Source: Saccharothrix australiensis
GTDB lineage: Bacteria; Actinomycetota; Actinomycetes; Mycobacteriales; Pseudonocardiaceae
Direction of reading: 5' to 3'
Assembly: GCF_003634935.1 (NCBI RefSeq)
Contig: NZ_RBXO01000001.1
Location: 7,747,992 to 7,811,991, forward strand
DNA: 64,000 bases
Position numbers and translations under genes: made by a program. The notes beneath the pieces are model-generated. The model worked only from the letters and a program-made list of their open reading frames with translations. It did not search any database and was not told where the DNA came from. Shown here in pieces: positions 9,815 through 17,972 of this stretch; the first letter of the stretch is position 1, and every line of letters begins with the position of its first letter.

Positions 9815-10549
9815 GTGGAACACCAGGATCTCCTTGCCGAAGCTCGCATCCAGTACCGGGCGATGCGGGCGGCCGTCATCGCCGCCGGTCCCGAGGCGCC
9901 CGTGCCCACCTGTCCCGAGTGGAACGTCCAGCAGCTCACCCACCACCTCGCGGGCGTCGCCTCCTGGGCCCGGACGGCCCTCGACACGCCCGTCGACGGG
10001 GACCGACCCGCTCCCGGCACGCCGCCGGACACCTGGCAGGAGCTGCTGACCTGGTGGGACGACCGGTTCACCGAGCTGAACGACGCGCTGGCCGAGGCGT
10101 CGCCGGACACTCCCGCGTGGACGTTCGCCGGGCCGAAGTCGGTCGGCTTCTGGGTGCGCAGGCAGGCGCACGAGATCGCCATCCACCGGTTGGACGCCGA
10201 GCACGCGCTGCACGGACCGGAGGTGCCGACCCTGCTGTTCGGCACGGACTTCGCGGCCGACGGCGTGGACGAGTTCCTGTCCCGGCTGCTGCCGCGCGTC
10301 GCGCAGCGGTGGCCGATCGAGCGCGAGGGCAGGCTGCTGTTCCACGCCGCCGACGCGGGTCGCGCGTGGGAGGTGCGCCTCACGCCCGGCCGGCCGCCGG
10401 AGACCGCGCCGCTCACCGACGCGGCGACCGACGCGGACGCCACGGTCGCGGGCACCGCCGACGCCCTCTACCGGCTGGTGTGGAACCGGCCGAGCGGCGC
10501 CATCGTGACGGGTGACAGGTCGCTGGTGGATTCGGTGCCGCGACCGTAG
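9815..10549 (+). CDS. maleylpyruvate isomerase family mycothiol-dependent enzyme
   Basis: A 244-residue DinB/MDMPI-fold protein. The family uses mycothiol and a divalent metal for isomerase or thiol-transfer reactions. Family marks are CPEWNVQQLTHHLAG near residue 33, with the first metal-binding histidine, and RRQAHEIAIHRLDAE near residue 115, which supplies the Glu and second His ligands. The C-terminal SCP2-like domain follows. The GTG at 9815 is preferred, with a purine-rich GGGGGAGG upstream. It lies 12 bp before purU and is likely in the same transcript. Its exact substrate is unknown, but it fits a mycothiol producer. Confidence 0.86.
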   Translation: MEHQDLLAEARIQYRAMRAAVIAAGPEAPVPTCPEWNVQQLTHHLAGVASWARTALDTPVDGDRPAPGTPPDTWQELLTWWDDRFTELNDALAEASPDTPAWTFAGPKSVGFWVRRQAHEIAIHRLDAEHALHGPEVPTLLFGTDFAADGVDEFLSRLLPRVAQRWPIEREGRLLFHAADAGRAWEVRLTPGRPPETAPLTDAATDADATVAGTADALYRLVWNRPSGAIVTGDRSLVDSVPRP

Positions 10550-10561
10550 ATACTTCTGGAC

Positions 10562-11437
10562 GTGCCCCAGCCCGAACGACGCTACGTGATCACCTTCGGC
10601 TGTCCGGACCGCACCGGCATCGTGGCCAGGATCTCCTCGTTCCTGGCCGAGCACGGCGGTTGGATCGTCGAGGCGGCCTACCACACCGATCCGACGACGA
10701 ACTGGTTCTTCACGCGCCAGGAGGTGCGCGCGGACTCGTTGCCGTTCGGCGTGGACGAGTTGCGGGAGCGGTTCGGGCTGGTCGCCCGCGAGTTGGGCGC
10801 GAACGCCAACTGGCGGGTCACCGACACGGGCGAGCGCCGGCGGGTCGTGCTGCTGGTGTCCAAGGAGGGGCACTGCCTGTACGACCTGCTGGGCCGCGTC
10901 GCGTCGCACGAGCTGGACGTCGAGGTGTCGGCGGTGATCGGCAACCACGCCGACCTGGCGGGCATCACGCGGGCGCACGGCATCCCGTTCCACCACGTGC
11001 CGTTCCCGGTCAACGACCCGGAGGGCAAGCAGGCGGCGTTCGCGCAGCTGCGGCAGCTCGTGGACGGGCACCGGCCGCACGCGGTGGTCCTGGCGCGGTT
11101 CATGCAGATCCTGCCGCCGGAGCTGTGCGCGGACTGGGCGGGCCGGGCGCTGAACATCCACCACAGCTTCCTGCCGTCGTTCGTCGGGGCCCGGCCCTAC
11201 CACCAGGCGCACGGCCGGGGCGTGAAGCTGGTCGGCGCGACGTGCCACTACGTGACGGCCGACCTGGACCAGGGCCCGATCATCGAGCAGGACGTGATCC
11301 GGGTGGACCACACCGACTCGATCCCGGACATGGTGCGCAAGGGGCGCGACATCGAGAAGGTGGTGCTCGCGCGCGGTCTGCGCTGGCACCTGGAGGACCG
11401 CGTGCTGGTGCACGGCAACCAGACCGTCATCTTCTGA
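10562..11437 (+). CDS. purU: formyltetrahydrofolate deformylase
   Basis: PurU hydrolyses 10-formyl-THF to THF and formate, balancing one-carbon pools and feeding formate to purine synthesis. The 291-residue protein has an N-terminal ACT domain (CPDRTGIVARISSFLAEHGG) and a formyltransferase domain. That domain carries the catalytic residues in NIHHSFLPSFVGARPYHQA and HYVTADLDQGPII. Length and motif order are normal for the family. It starts with GTG 12 bp after the mycothiol-family gene. Confidence 0.95.
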   Translation: MPQPERRYVITFGCPDRTGIVARISSFLAEHGGWIVEAAYHTDPTTNWFFTRQEVRADSLPFGVDELRERFGLVARELGANANWRVTDTGERRRVVLLVSKEGHCLYDLLGRVASHELDVEVSAVIGNHADLAGITRAHGIPFHHVPFPVNDPEGKQAAFAQLRQLVDGHRPHAVVLARFMQILPPELCADWAGRALNIHHSFLPSFVGARPYHQAHGRGVKLVGATCHYVTADLDQGPIIEQDVIRVDHTDSIPDMVRKGRDIEKVVLARGLRWHLEDRVLVHGNQTVIF

Positions 11438-11446
11438 CGCCCCGGA

Positions 11447-11488
11447 CTGCTCCGAACCCCCTGCTCCGAACCCCCTGATCCGGACCCG
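11447..11488. repeat. short tandem repeat after purU
   Basis: Two perfect copies of the 14-mer ctgctccgaacccc (11447-11460 and 11461-11474) are followed by a diverged third copy. It lies in the 161-bp gap between purU and the LOG-family gene. No function is evident. Confidence 0.7.
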
Positions 11489-11598
11489 CTGCCCTGAAGC
11501 CGACGCTCCGGGCCGGTCGGGCCGCACGACCGACGTCTACGCGGCCGCCTCGCGCCGAAGCCCGAACACGGCCCCGAGGCCCCGCGTAGGCTGCGCCG

Positions 11599-12669
11599 GT
11601 GCGCACCGAGATCAGCGACCCGGAGCAGGTCCGCCACGCCCGCGACCTGCGCGGCGCGGTCCTCGTCGGGATGGACCTGAGCGGCGAGGACCTGCGCGCC
11701 CCGTTGGACGGGGCCCTGTTCCTGGGGTGCGTGCTGTCCCCCTCGGCGCAGCGGCGCGCCGACGCGGCGGGCGCGCTGGTGTTCCCCAACATCCCCGACG
11801 TGCCGTACTCGGTGTACCGGTCGACCCTCTACACGACCGCCGAGCTGTTCGACGGGTTCGACCCGGCCCGGCCCGAGTCGTACGCCGACACCCTCGACGC
11901 CCGCGTCTACCGGCACAGCAGGCGTCAGGGCCACCACCCCGACCCGCTGCACGCCCTCGCCGAGCGCCTGCACGACCACGCCGTCACGGAGGCCCTCGAC
12001 GAGGTGCTGCACGGCTCGCCGGTGGCCGTGGTGGGCGGTCACGCGCTGCGCCGGGACACGGCGGGCTACCGGCGTGCCGTGGCGCTGGGCGCGGCGCTCG
12101 GCGAAGCCGGGTTCACGGTCCTGACCGGCGGCGGGCCGGGCGCGATGGAGGCCGTGCCGCTGGGCGTGCGGGTCGGCGTGGACGAGGGCGTGCTCGCCGA
12201 CCTGGCCAGGGCGCCGGAGTTCGGCGGCGACGCCGGGTCCATCGGCCGGTGGATCGCCGCGTGCCCCACCGACCTGCCCGCGTTCGACAAGCCGCGCACG
12301 ATCGGCATCCCCACCTGGTTCTACGGGCACGAGCCGCCCAACCCGGCGTGCGAGCTGCACGCCAAGTACTTCGCGAACTCGGTCCGCGAGGAGGGCCTGC
12401 TGACCGTCGCGACCGGCGGCGTCGTGTACACGCCGGGCAGCGCGGGCACCGTCCAGGAGGTGTTCCAGGACTACACCCAGAACCACTACGGCTCGGTCGG
12501 CCCGCCCGCGCCGATGGTGTTCCTGGGCGAGCGGTTCTGGGTGGAGGAGGTGCCCGCCGCCCCGCTCGTGCGGAAGCTCGCGCGCGGTCGGGAGGCGGAG
12601 CGCTGGGTGCTCGTCACGGACGACGTGGCCGAAGCGGTCGCCTTCCTGCGGGCGTACTCAGCCGCCTGA
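11599..12669 (+). CDS. LOG family protein, long form
   Basis: A 356-residue protein with the LOG/lysine-decarboxylase-like Rossmann fold. The nucleotide-binding GGGPGAMEA motif lies near residue 178, and a PGSAGTVQEVFQD motif near residue 285 replaces the canonical PGGxGTxxE. It is much longer than the roughly 190-residue cytokinin-activating LOG enzymes because of a 130-residue N-terminal extension and an insertion. Nucleotide-5'-monophosphate phosphoribohydrolase activity is therefore only possible. It starts with GTG. Its stop overlaps the convergent amidase stop by 12 bp. Confidence 0.82.
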   Translation: MRTEISDPEQVRHARDLRGAVLVGMDLSGEDLRAPLDGALFLGCVLSPSAQRRADAAGALVFPNIPDVPYSVYRSTLYTTAELFDGFDPARPESYADTLDARVYRHSRRQGHHPDPLHALAERLHDHAVTEALDEVLHGSPVAVVGGHALRRDTAGYRRAVALGAALGEAGFTVLTGGGPGAMEAVPLGVRVGVDEGVLADLARAPEFGGDAGSIGRWIAACPTDLPAFDKPRTIGIPTWFYGHEPPNPACELHAKYFANSVREEGLLTVATGGVVYTPGSAGTVQEVFQDYTQNHYGSVGPPAPMVFLGERFWVEEVPAAPLVRKLARGREAERWVLVTDDVAEAVAFLRAYSAA

Positions 12670-14058
12670 CGCGCCGACCGGCGCGAGCACGCCGAACCGC
12701 TCCTCCACGGCGGACGCCGCGTCGAGGCACACGTCCTCCCGGTAGGCGCGGCCGACCAGCTGCACCCCGGTGGGCAGCCCGTCGGCCAGGCCGGTGGGCA
12801 CCGCCACGGCGGGCAGGCCGGCGAAGCTGGTCGCGGTGCACAGCCGCATGGCGGTGGTCACCAGGTGGTGCCCGGCCGCGTCCCGCGACTCGACGCCGGG
12901 CTCGACCGGCGGTTCGGTGAACACCGGCCCGAGCAGCAGCGGGTACCGGTCGAGGAAGCCCGCCCACGCCCGCTTCACGGCGAGCACGACGCCGGTCAGC
13001 CGCAGGTACTCCGCCACGTCCACCGGCGCGGCCTTCGCCATCGAGTGCTCGATGTACCGGTGGCCGCCTTCGCCGAGCAGGGTGCGCACGACCGGCCAGG
13101 CCGGGGCGAACTCGGTCATCAGCAGGTGCCCGTACGCCGACAGCGCCTCGTCCAGCAGCGGGACGTCCGGGACGTCCACCACGTCGTACCCGGCGTCGGA
13201 CAGCGCGTCGGCGGCCCGGACCACCGCCGCCCGCACGGTCGGGTGCACGCCGCTCCCGCCGGGGTCGGCGACGACGGCGACGCGGCGCGGAACCGGTTCG
13301 CCGCGCGGCGGCACGGGCACGGCGCGGGGGTCGCGCGGTGACGCGCCGGCCAGCGCCTCGAACGCCGGCCACAGGTCGCCGACGGTCCGCGCGAGCGGCC
13401 CGTCCACCACGAACAGCTGCGCGCCCAGCGGCGGTTCGTCCTCGGGGCGCAGCCGGTGGTCGGCGGCGAACCGGCCGTAGGTCGGCTTGAGCCCGGCGAG
13501 GCCGCAGAACGACGCCGGGATGCGCACCGAACCGCCGGAGTCGTTGCCCAGGCCCAGCGCCGCCATGCCGGTGGCGACCGCGACCGCGTCGCCGCCGCTC
13601 GTGCCGCCCGGCGTGACGCGCGCGTCCCACGGGTTCACCGTGTCGCCGAACAGCTCACTGCGGGTGTGCATCCCCGCCAACGTCAGCGTCGGCATGTTGC
13701 CGTGCCCGATCGGGATCGCGCCCGCCGCGCGCAGCGCGGCCACCGGTGGCGCGTCCTCGACCGCCGTGAAGTCCTTCAGCCGCACCGCGCCGTGGGTGGT
13801 CGGCACGCCGCGGATCGCGATGCTCTCCTTGACGGTGAAGGGCACGCCGGCCAGCGGACCGACGTCCTCACCGGCGGCGCGCCTGCGGTCCAGCGCCCGC
13901 GCCTCGTCCAGCGCCTGGTCGGCCGGCAGTTGCGTGACCGCGTTGTAGCGCGGGTTCACCTCGGCGATCCGCGCCAGGTGCGCCCGCACCAGCTCGACGG
14001 CCGACACCTCGCCCGACCGCACCGCCGCCGCCTGTTCGACGGCCGTTCGCTCCCACAT
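12658..14058 (-). CDS. amidase signature family hydrolase
   Basis: A 466-residue amidase (C-N hydrolase) using the Ser-cisSer-Lys triad. Lys is in GVPFTVKES (near residue 75), the cis-serine in PGGTSGGDAVAVA, and the nucleophile in GNDSGGSVRIPASFCG. A C-terminal FAGLPAVAVPTG segment is also typical. The start at 14058 leaves a 45-bp divergent gap to the TetR gene that contains two overlapping palindromes, so local TetR control is likely. Aryl-amide, glutamyl-tRNA amidotransferase-like or catabolic roles cannot be separated. gatB and gatC are not nearby, so GatA is unlikely. Confidence 0.92.
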   Translation of the reverse strand: MWERTAVEQAAAVRSGEVSAVELVRAHLARIAEVNPRYNAVTQLPADQALDEARALDRRRAAGEDVGPLAGVPFTVKESIAIRGVPTTHGAVRLKDFTAVEDAPPVAALRAAGAIPIGHGNMPTLTLAGMHTRSELFGDTVNPWDARVTPGGTSGGDAVAVATGMAALGLGNDSGGSVRIPASFCGLAGLKPTYGRFAADHRLRPEDEPPLGAQLFVVDGPLARTVGDLWPAFEALAGASPRDPRAVPVPPRGEPVPRRVAVVADPGGSGVHPTVRAAVVRAADALSDAGYDVVDVPDVPLLDEALSAYGHLLMTEFAPAWPVVRTLLGEGGHRYIEHSMAKAAPVDVAEYLRLTGVVLAVKRAWAGFLDRYPLLLGPVFTEPPVEPGVESRDAAGHHLVTTAMRLCTATSFAGLPAVAVPTGLADGLPTGVQLVGRAYREDVCLDAASAVEERFGVLAPVGASGG

Positions 14059-14074
14059 CGCGCACCCCCGGTTC

Positions 14075-14100
14075 GATACAAATGTATCGGATAGTATCCG
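14075..14100. promoter_or_regulatory. TetR operator between amidase and regulator
   Basis: Two palindromes overlap by one base. The first, GATACA-aa-TGTATC, is at 14075-14088; the second, CGGATA-g-TATCCG, is at 14088-14100. They fill the gap between the amidase start (14058) and the TetR start (14104). The A/T-rich sequence stands out against the GC-rich surroundings. Binding by the adjacent TetR protein is inferred from position. Confidence 0.78.
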
Positions 14101-14103
14101 GTC

Positions 14104-14628
14104 GTGCCGAAGCCGGTCGACCAGGACAGCAGGCGCAGGCGGATCGCGGATGCCGTCTGCCTGCTCGCCGACGAGCGCGGGCTGGAGGGCGTGAACCTGC
14201 GGGACGTCGCGGCGCGCGCGGCCGTCTCCCTCGGCGCGGTGCAGCGGTGCTTCCGCACCAAGGAGGAGATGCTGAAGTTCGCGCTGGGGGAGGTCGGCAG
14301 GCGCGTCCTGGCGCGCGTCGGCGACACCCCGGCCGACGCCGTGCTGGCCGTCGCGCTGCCGGAGCGGGCGGAGGCGAAGGTGTGGCTGGCGTTCCTCGCG
14401 CAGGCCGCGGTGAGCCCGACCCTCGCGCCGGTGCTGCGCGCCAACTACGCCGACCTGCACGCGATGTTCGTGCGCCTGCTCGGCGACCCCGTGCGGGCAC
14501 GGGCGGTGCTGGCGCTGGCCGACGGCCTGACCGCGCACGTGCTCATCGGGCACCTCACGCCCGAGCAGGCGCGCGAGGTGCTGGCGGCGCAGCTGGCGGG
14601 GCACCCGTCGACCGCCCCGGCCGGCTGA
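14104..14628 (+). CDS. TetR family transcriptional regulator
   Basis: A 174-residue one-domain-plus-ligand-domain repressor. The N-terminal helix-turn-helix reads RRRRIADAVCLLADERGLEGV then LRDVAARAAVSLGAVQRCF, with an all-helical C-terminus. It starts with GTG 4 bp after the second palindrome. The most likely role is repression of itself and of the divergent amidase. The ligand is unknown. Confidence 0.88.
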   Translation: MPKPVDQDSRRRRIADAVCLLADERGLEGVNLRDVAARAAVSLGAVQRCFRTKEEMLKFALGEVGRRVLARVGDTPADAVLAVALPERAEAKVWLAFLAQAAVSPTLAPVLRANYADLHAMFVRLLGDPVRARAVLALADGLTAHVLIGHLTPEQAREVLAAQLAGHPSTAPAG

Positions 14629-14781
14629 TCACCGACCCGGCGGTCCCCGGCCCGCTGACCGCTCGGCCCGGTGATCCCCAGGCCCGGTGATCCCCAGGCC
14701 CGGTGCGCCCGACCCGGTGGTCCCCCACCCCGTGCGCTCGGCCGGCGGCCGCTCGGCCCGGTGCGCTCGGCCCGGTGATCC
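14629..14781. repeat. degenerate GC-rich repeat tract
   Basis: The gap between the TetR stop and the YbaK stop is built from variants of a unit close to ggcccggtgatcccca. Two adjacent near-identical copies are followed by diverged ones ending ggtgcgctcggcccggtg. No coding potential was accepted. Similar GC-rich degenerate repeats recur in other gaps of this window. Confidence 0.65.
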
Positions 14782-15330
14782 CTAGCGGGCCAACCCCTCG
14801 ACCACCTCGGCGCCGGGCAGCTTCGCCAGCACCGCGCCGGGCACCAGGAGCTTGCTGCCCCGGACGCCGCTGCCGATCACCAGTTCCGGCGCGGCGGCCA
14901 CCTCGGGCGACAGCAGCACCGGCCAGTCGGCGGGCAGCCCGACCGGCGTGATGCCGCCGTACGCCATGCCCGTCAGCGCCACGGCGTCGTCCATCGGCGC
15001 GAACGAGGCGCGCCGCGCGTCCAGCCGCCGCCGGACCACGCCGTTCACGTCGGCACGGGTCGTGGCGAGCACGACGCACGCGGCGTACCGCACGGTGTCG
15101 CCGCGCTTGCCCGCGACGATCACGCAGTTCGCGGACGCGTCGAGCGGCGAGCCGTAGTGCGCGCAGAACTCGGCCGTGTCGGCCAGCTCGGGGTCGATCG
15201 CGCCGACCGCCACCCGACTCGCGTCCGCCGTCGACCGCAGCGCGGCGGCCACCGGCTCCGCCACCAGGTCCAACCGGTCGAGGACGGGCACGGGGACGAG
15301 GGTTCCTGCGATGGTCCACACGCCGACCAT
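14782..15330 (-). CDS. YbaK/aminoacyl-tRNA deacylase domain protein
   Basis: A 182-residue YbaK/EbsC-fold protein, the family of trans-editing deacylases that hydrolyse mischarged tRNA. The family lysine probably lies in CVIVAGKRGDTVRYAACV. A GMAYGGITPVGLPADW segment and a C-terminal VIGSGVRGSKLLVPG are typical. The ATG at 15330 was preferred over a more distal start because the latter lies in the divergent control region. It may be a Cys-tRNA(Pro)-type deacylase or a paralogue with unknown substrate. Confidence 0.83.
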   Translation of the reverse strand: MVGVWTIAGTLVPVPVLDRLDLVAEPVAAALRSTADASRVAVGAIDPELADTAEFCAHYGSPLDASANCVIVAGKRGDTVRYAACVVLATTRADVNGVVRRRLDARRASFAPMDDAVALTGMAYGGITPVGLPADWPVLLSPEVAAAPELVIGSGVRGSKLLVPGAVLAKLPGAEVVEGLAR

Positions 15331-15345
15331 CCTGCCGGCTCGCGC

Positions 15346-15376
15346 TTGACGTTGACGCAACGTCAACACCTACCGT
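15346..15376 (+). promoter_or_regulatory. MerR/TipA-type promoter with 19-bp spacer
   Basis: A -35 box TTGACG (15346-15351) and a -10-like TACCGT (15371-15376) are separated by 19 bp, the over-long spacing typical of MerR-activated promoters. Inside the spacer lies a perfect palindrome, gttgacg-caa-cgtcaac (15351-15367). It sits just upstream of the TipAL gene and between it and the divergent YbaK gene. Autoregulation is inferred. Confidence 0.75.
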
Positions 15377-15401
15377 GGTGGCCACGGGGAGGTGACGGGT
15401 C

Positions 15402-16166
15402 ATGGCCTGGTCGATCGCGCAGGTCGCGCGCATGTCGAAGGTGACTTCGCGGACGTTGCGGCACTACGACGCGATCGGGCTGCTGGAGCCGGCGTGGGTC
15501 GGGGGCAACGGCCACCGGTACTACGAGCGCGAGCAGTTGCTGCGGCTCCAGCAGATCCTCCTGCTGCGCGACCTCGGCCTCGGGTTGGACACCGTGGCGG
15601 AGGTGCTCGACGGCAGGCACCGCGCGGTCGACGTGCTGCGCAACCACCGGCGGTGGCTGCGGGCCGAGCAGGAGCGGCTGGCCAGGCTGGCCGACACCGT
15701 CACCAGGACGATCCGGGAGATGGAGGGGGGTGAGCACAACATGAAGATGGAAGAGCTGTTCGACGGGTTCGACGCCGACCAGCAGGCCCGCTACGAGGCG
15801 GAACTGGTGGAGCGGCTGGGCGAGGGCGTCCAGGAGCACATCGACGAGGGCAAGCGCCGGATGCGGGGCTGGACGCGCGCGGACGCCGACACGTTCATGG
15901 CGGAGTGGCACGCCGTCGCCGAGGCGTACGGCGCGTTGTTCGACGCGGGCGTGGCGCCCGACGCGCCGGAGGCGCAGGAGGTGACCGACCGGCACTACCG
16001 GTGGATCTGCCTCGGCTGGACGCCGAACCGGGAGTCCTACACCGGGCTGGGCCGGCTGTACGTCGACGCGCCGGACTTCAAGGTCCAGTTCGACGCCCGG
16101 GCCGAGGGCTTGGCGGAGTGGGTGCGCGACGCGATCGCCGCCTACGCCGAGGCCCGCCTGAGCTGA
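15402..16166 (+). CDS. TipAL-type MerR regulator with TipAS domain
   Basis: A 254-residue regulator. Residues 1-70 form the MerR winged helix (IAQVARMSKVTSRTLRHYD, then HRYYEREQLLRLQQI). A dimerising coiled coil follows, then a TipAS effector domain from about residue 114 (MKMEELFDGFD onward). In TipAL proteins this domain captures thiopeptide-type and other multidrug ligands. A very strong ribosome site (ggagggggg at 15722-15730) precedes an in-frame ATG at 15741, so the free TipAS domain (141 residues) is probably also made, as described for Streptomyces tipA. An SD, GGGGAGG, also precedes the full-length start. Confidence 0.9.
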   Translation: MAWSIAQVARMSKVTSRTLRHYDAIGLLEPAWVGGNGHRYYEREQLLRLQQILLLRDLGLGLDTVAEVLDGRHRAVDVLRNHRRWLRAEQERLARLADTVTRTIREMEGGEHNMKMEELFDGFDADQQARYEAELVERLGEGVQEHIDEGKRRMRGWTRADADTFMAEWHAVAEAYGALFDAGVAPDAPEAQEVTDRHYRWICLGWTPNRESYTGLGRLYVDAPDFKVQFDARAEGLAEWVRDAIAAYAEARLS

Positions 16167-16181
16167 CCCGCGCGGGTCAGC
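16162..16181. terminator. palindrome overlapping the TipAL stop
   Basis: A perfect 20-bp palindrome, gctgacccgcgcgggtcagc, includes the stop codon of the TipAL gene. It could fold into a short hairpin that ends transcription. It lacks a loop of normal size, so a cruciform or protein site is an alternative. Confidence 0.4.
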
Positions 16182-16354
16182 GGGCGGACACGGCTTCGAC
16201 GGCTGATCACGGGCTGCGGGGAGGTGCACATCCCCGCAGGTCGGGACGCCGGGGCCGGTCCGCGGTCCACGCCCGCCGAGCCGGGGACTTCACCCGGTGC
16301 GGGCTTGCCGGCCGGGTTCCCCGGCTCCGGGCGGCGGCTCGGCGCGGCGGGCGG

Positions 16355-16906
16355 CTACTCGGCGAGCCCGAACGCCTTCAGCGCCTCGCGGTTGAACGCG
16401 GGCAGGTCGTCGGGCTTCCGGCTGGTGACCAGCGTCCACCCGTTCATGTCGCAGACCTGGACCTCAAGGTCGTCCCACTGCGCGCCGGCGTTGCGGATGT
16501 CGGTGGCCAGGCTCGGGAACGAGGTGAGCATCTTGCCGCGCACCACGTTCGCCTCGACCAGCAGCCAAGGCCCGTGGCAGATGGAGGCGACCGGCTTGCC
16601 CGCGCCGACGTGCGCCTGCACGAACGCGACCGCGTCGCGGTCCATCCGCAGGAAGTCGGCGTTCGCGACGCCGCCGGGGATGACCACGCCGTCGTAGTCC
16701 GCCGGGTCGGCCTGCGCGAACGGCACGTCGACCTCGAAGGTGTCCGCCGGGGTGAGGTGGTTGAACCCCCGCACCTCGCCGAGCTGCGGCGCGAGCAGCC
16801 GCGGCACCGCGCCCGCCTTCTCCACGTGCTGCCAGGGGTCGGTCAGCTCGACCTGCTCGATCCCCTCCGTGTCGACCAGGAATGCGATCTTCTTCGGTTC
16901 GGCCAT
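16355..16906 (-). CDS. DJ-1/PfpI family protein
   Basis: A 183-residue class I glutamine amidotransferase-fold protein of the PfpI/YhbO group. The nucleophilic elbow is VASICHGPWLL, with the reactive Cys followed by His. The conserved glutamate is in TEGIEQVELTDPW and GVVIPGGVANADFL completes the pocket. Members act as proteases, deglycases or stress proteins; which applies here is unknown. It lies 9 bp before the hydrolase gene end on the same strand. Confidence 0.9.
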   Translation of the reverse strand: MAEPKKIAFLVDTEGIEQVELTDPWQHVEKAGAVPRLLAPQLGEVRGFNHLTPADTFEVDVPFAQADPADYDGVVIPGGVANADFLRMDRDAVAFVQAHVGAGKPVASICHGPWLLVEANVVRGKMLTSFPSLATDIRNAGAQWDDLEVQVCDMNGWTLVTSRKPDDLPAFNREALKAFGLAE

Positions 16907-16915
16907 GCCTGTCGG

Positions 16916-17578
16916 CTACCCGCGCAGGAAATCGCCCAACCACCCGCGGACCTCACTCCGCCGGGTCAACCAGGACGGCACCAGCTCCAACCGCGAGTTC
17001 GGCAGCGCGGCGGCGGTCTCCTTGGCGACGTGCTCGGGGTGCAGCGGGTCCTCGGTCGCGCCGACCACGAGCACCGGGACCGTGACGGCCCCGAGCACGG
17101 ACCGGTCGGGTACCGGGGTCCGGCCGGGCAGCTCGGCGAGCGCGCCGTCGAGCCGGCGGAACGCGGCCCGCCGTTCCGCGAGGTACTCCGGCGGGCCGCC
17201 GATGACGGTGATCGCGTACTCGCGGGCGAGCAGGGCGCGCGGCTCGTCCAGCACGGCGGGCAGCAGCAGCGCGACGCGGTCGAACGCGTCCGGCTCGTCG
17301 GCCAGCAGGGACAGCAGCGCGCCGGAGGTCAGGGAGACGCCGACGGCGCGCGTCGCGCCCACTTCGCGGGCGACCGCGCGCAGGTCGGCGGCGATGCGCC
17401 GGTAGTCCCAGTACCCGGCGGGCGCGTCCGGGGCGTCGCCGTGCGACGGCAGGGTGACCACGACCCTCGTGCCGGGCAGGCCGGACGCGGGCAGGCGCGC
17501 TTCACCGGGTGTCGCGCCCAGGCCGTGGCCGATCAGGGTCACCGGCGTGCCGGAGCCGTAGCTCCGGTACCTCACCAC
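16916..17578 (-). CDS. alpha/beta hydrolase
   Basis: A 220-residue hydrolase. It shows LIGHGLGATPGEARL near the N-terminus, a nucleophile segment AVGVSLTSGALLSLL (a GxSxT form of the elbow), and VLVVGATEDPLHPEHVA with the likely acid. The candidate starts are tandem GTG codons at 17578 and 17575, overlapping the stop of the upstream DUF2516 gene, so translation is probably coupled. The substrate is unknown. Confidence 0.82.
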   Translation of the reverse strand: MVRYRSYGSGTPVTLIGHGLGATPGEARLPASGLPGTRVVVTLPSHGDAPDAPAGYWDYRRIAADLRAVAREVGATRAVGVSLTSGALLSLLADEPDAFDRVALLLPAVLDEPRALLAREYAITVIGGPPEYLAERRAAFRRLDGALAELPGRTPVPDRSVLGAVTVPVLVVGATEDPLHPEHVAKETAAALPNSRLELVPSWLTRRSEVRGWLGDFLRG

Positions 17579-17892
17579 CGCGGGCCGCGCTGGACCTCGA
17601 TCAGGCGTGGCCGCACGTCGACCAGGTACACCATCACGGCGACCAGGCCGGCCAGCCAGAACATCGCGCCGGGGCCGGACAGGCTGAACAGCAGCAGCGC
17701 GAACGTGCCGCCGCCGGTGATGCCCAACCAGGCGGGCTTGGTGAGCCGCTCCGCCGCGGTGTAGGCGTCCGCCCGCTGCGACAGGGCGTGCACGAAGGCG
17801 AAGACACCCGCGATCAGCCCGGCGTAGTACGCCAGGAACATGACCCACACGTCGAGGTAGAGCAGGTCCGGTTGCGGAAGCTGGAAGAACAC
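17572..17892 (-). CDS. DUF2516 membrane protein
   Basis: A 106-residue actinobacterial membrane protein with three hydrophobic segments: YLDVWVMFLAYYAGLIAGVF, LGITGGGTFALLLFSLS and AMFWLAGLVAVMVYLV. It ends with a short basic tail. It lies downstream of the HBHA-like gene as in mycobacteria (Rv0475-Rv0476 order). Function is unknown. It is the upstream partner of a coupled pair with the alpha/beta hydrolase. Confidence 0.85.
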   Translation of the reverse strand: MFFQLPQPDLLYLDVWVMFLAYYAGLIAGVFAFVHALSQRADAYTAAERLTKPAWLGITGGGTFALLLFSLSGPGAMFWLAGLVAVMVYLVDVRPRLIEVQRGPRW

Positions 17893-17972
17893 ACACCCAG
17901 ACTACGTGCGGATCACGCCCCGGGGATAGCCGGAACGGGGCGCCCCGGCCGGGACACCCCGTAGCGGTTCGC

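Noticed and set aside
12658..14058. Amidase as the GatA subunit of the amidotransferase
   Set aside because: No gatB or gatC nearby, and a dedicated TetR with operator points to an inducible stand-alone amidase.
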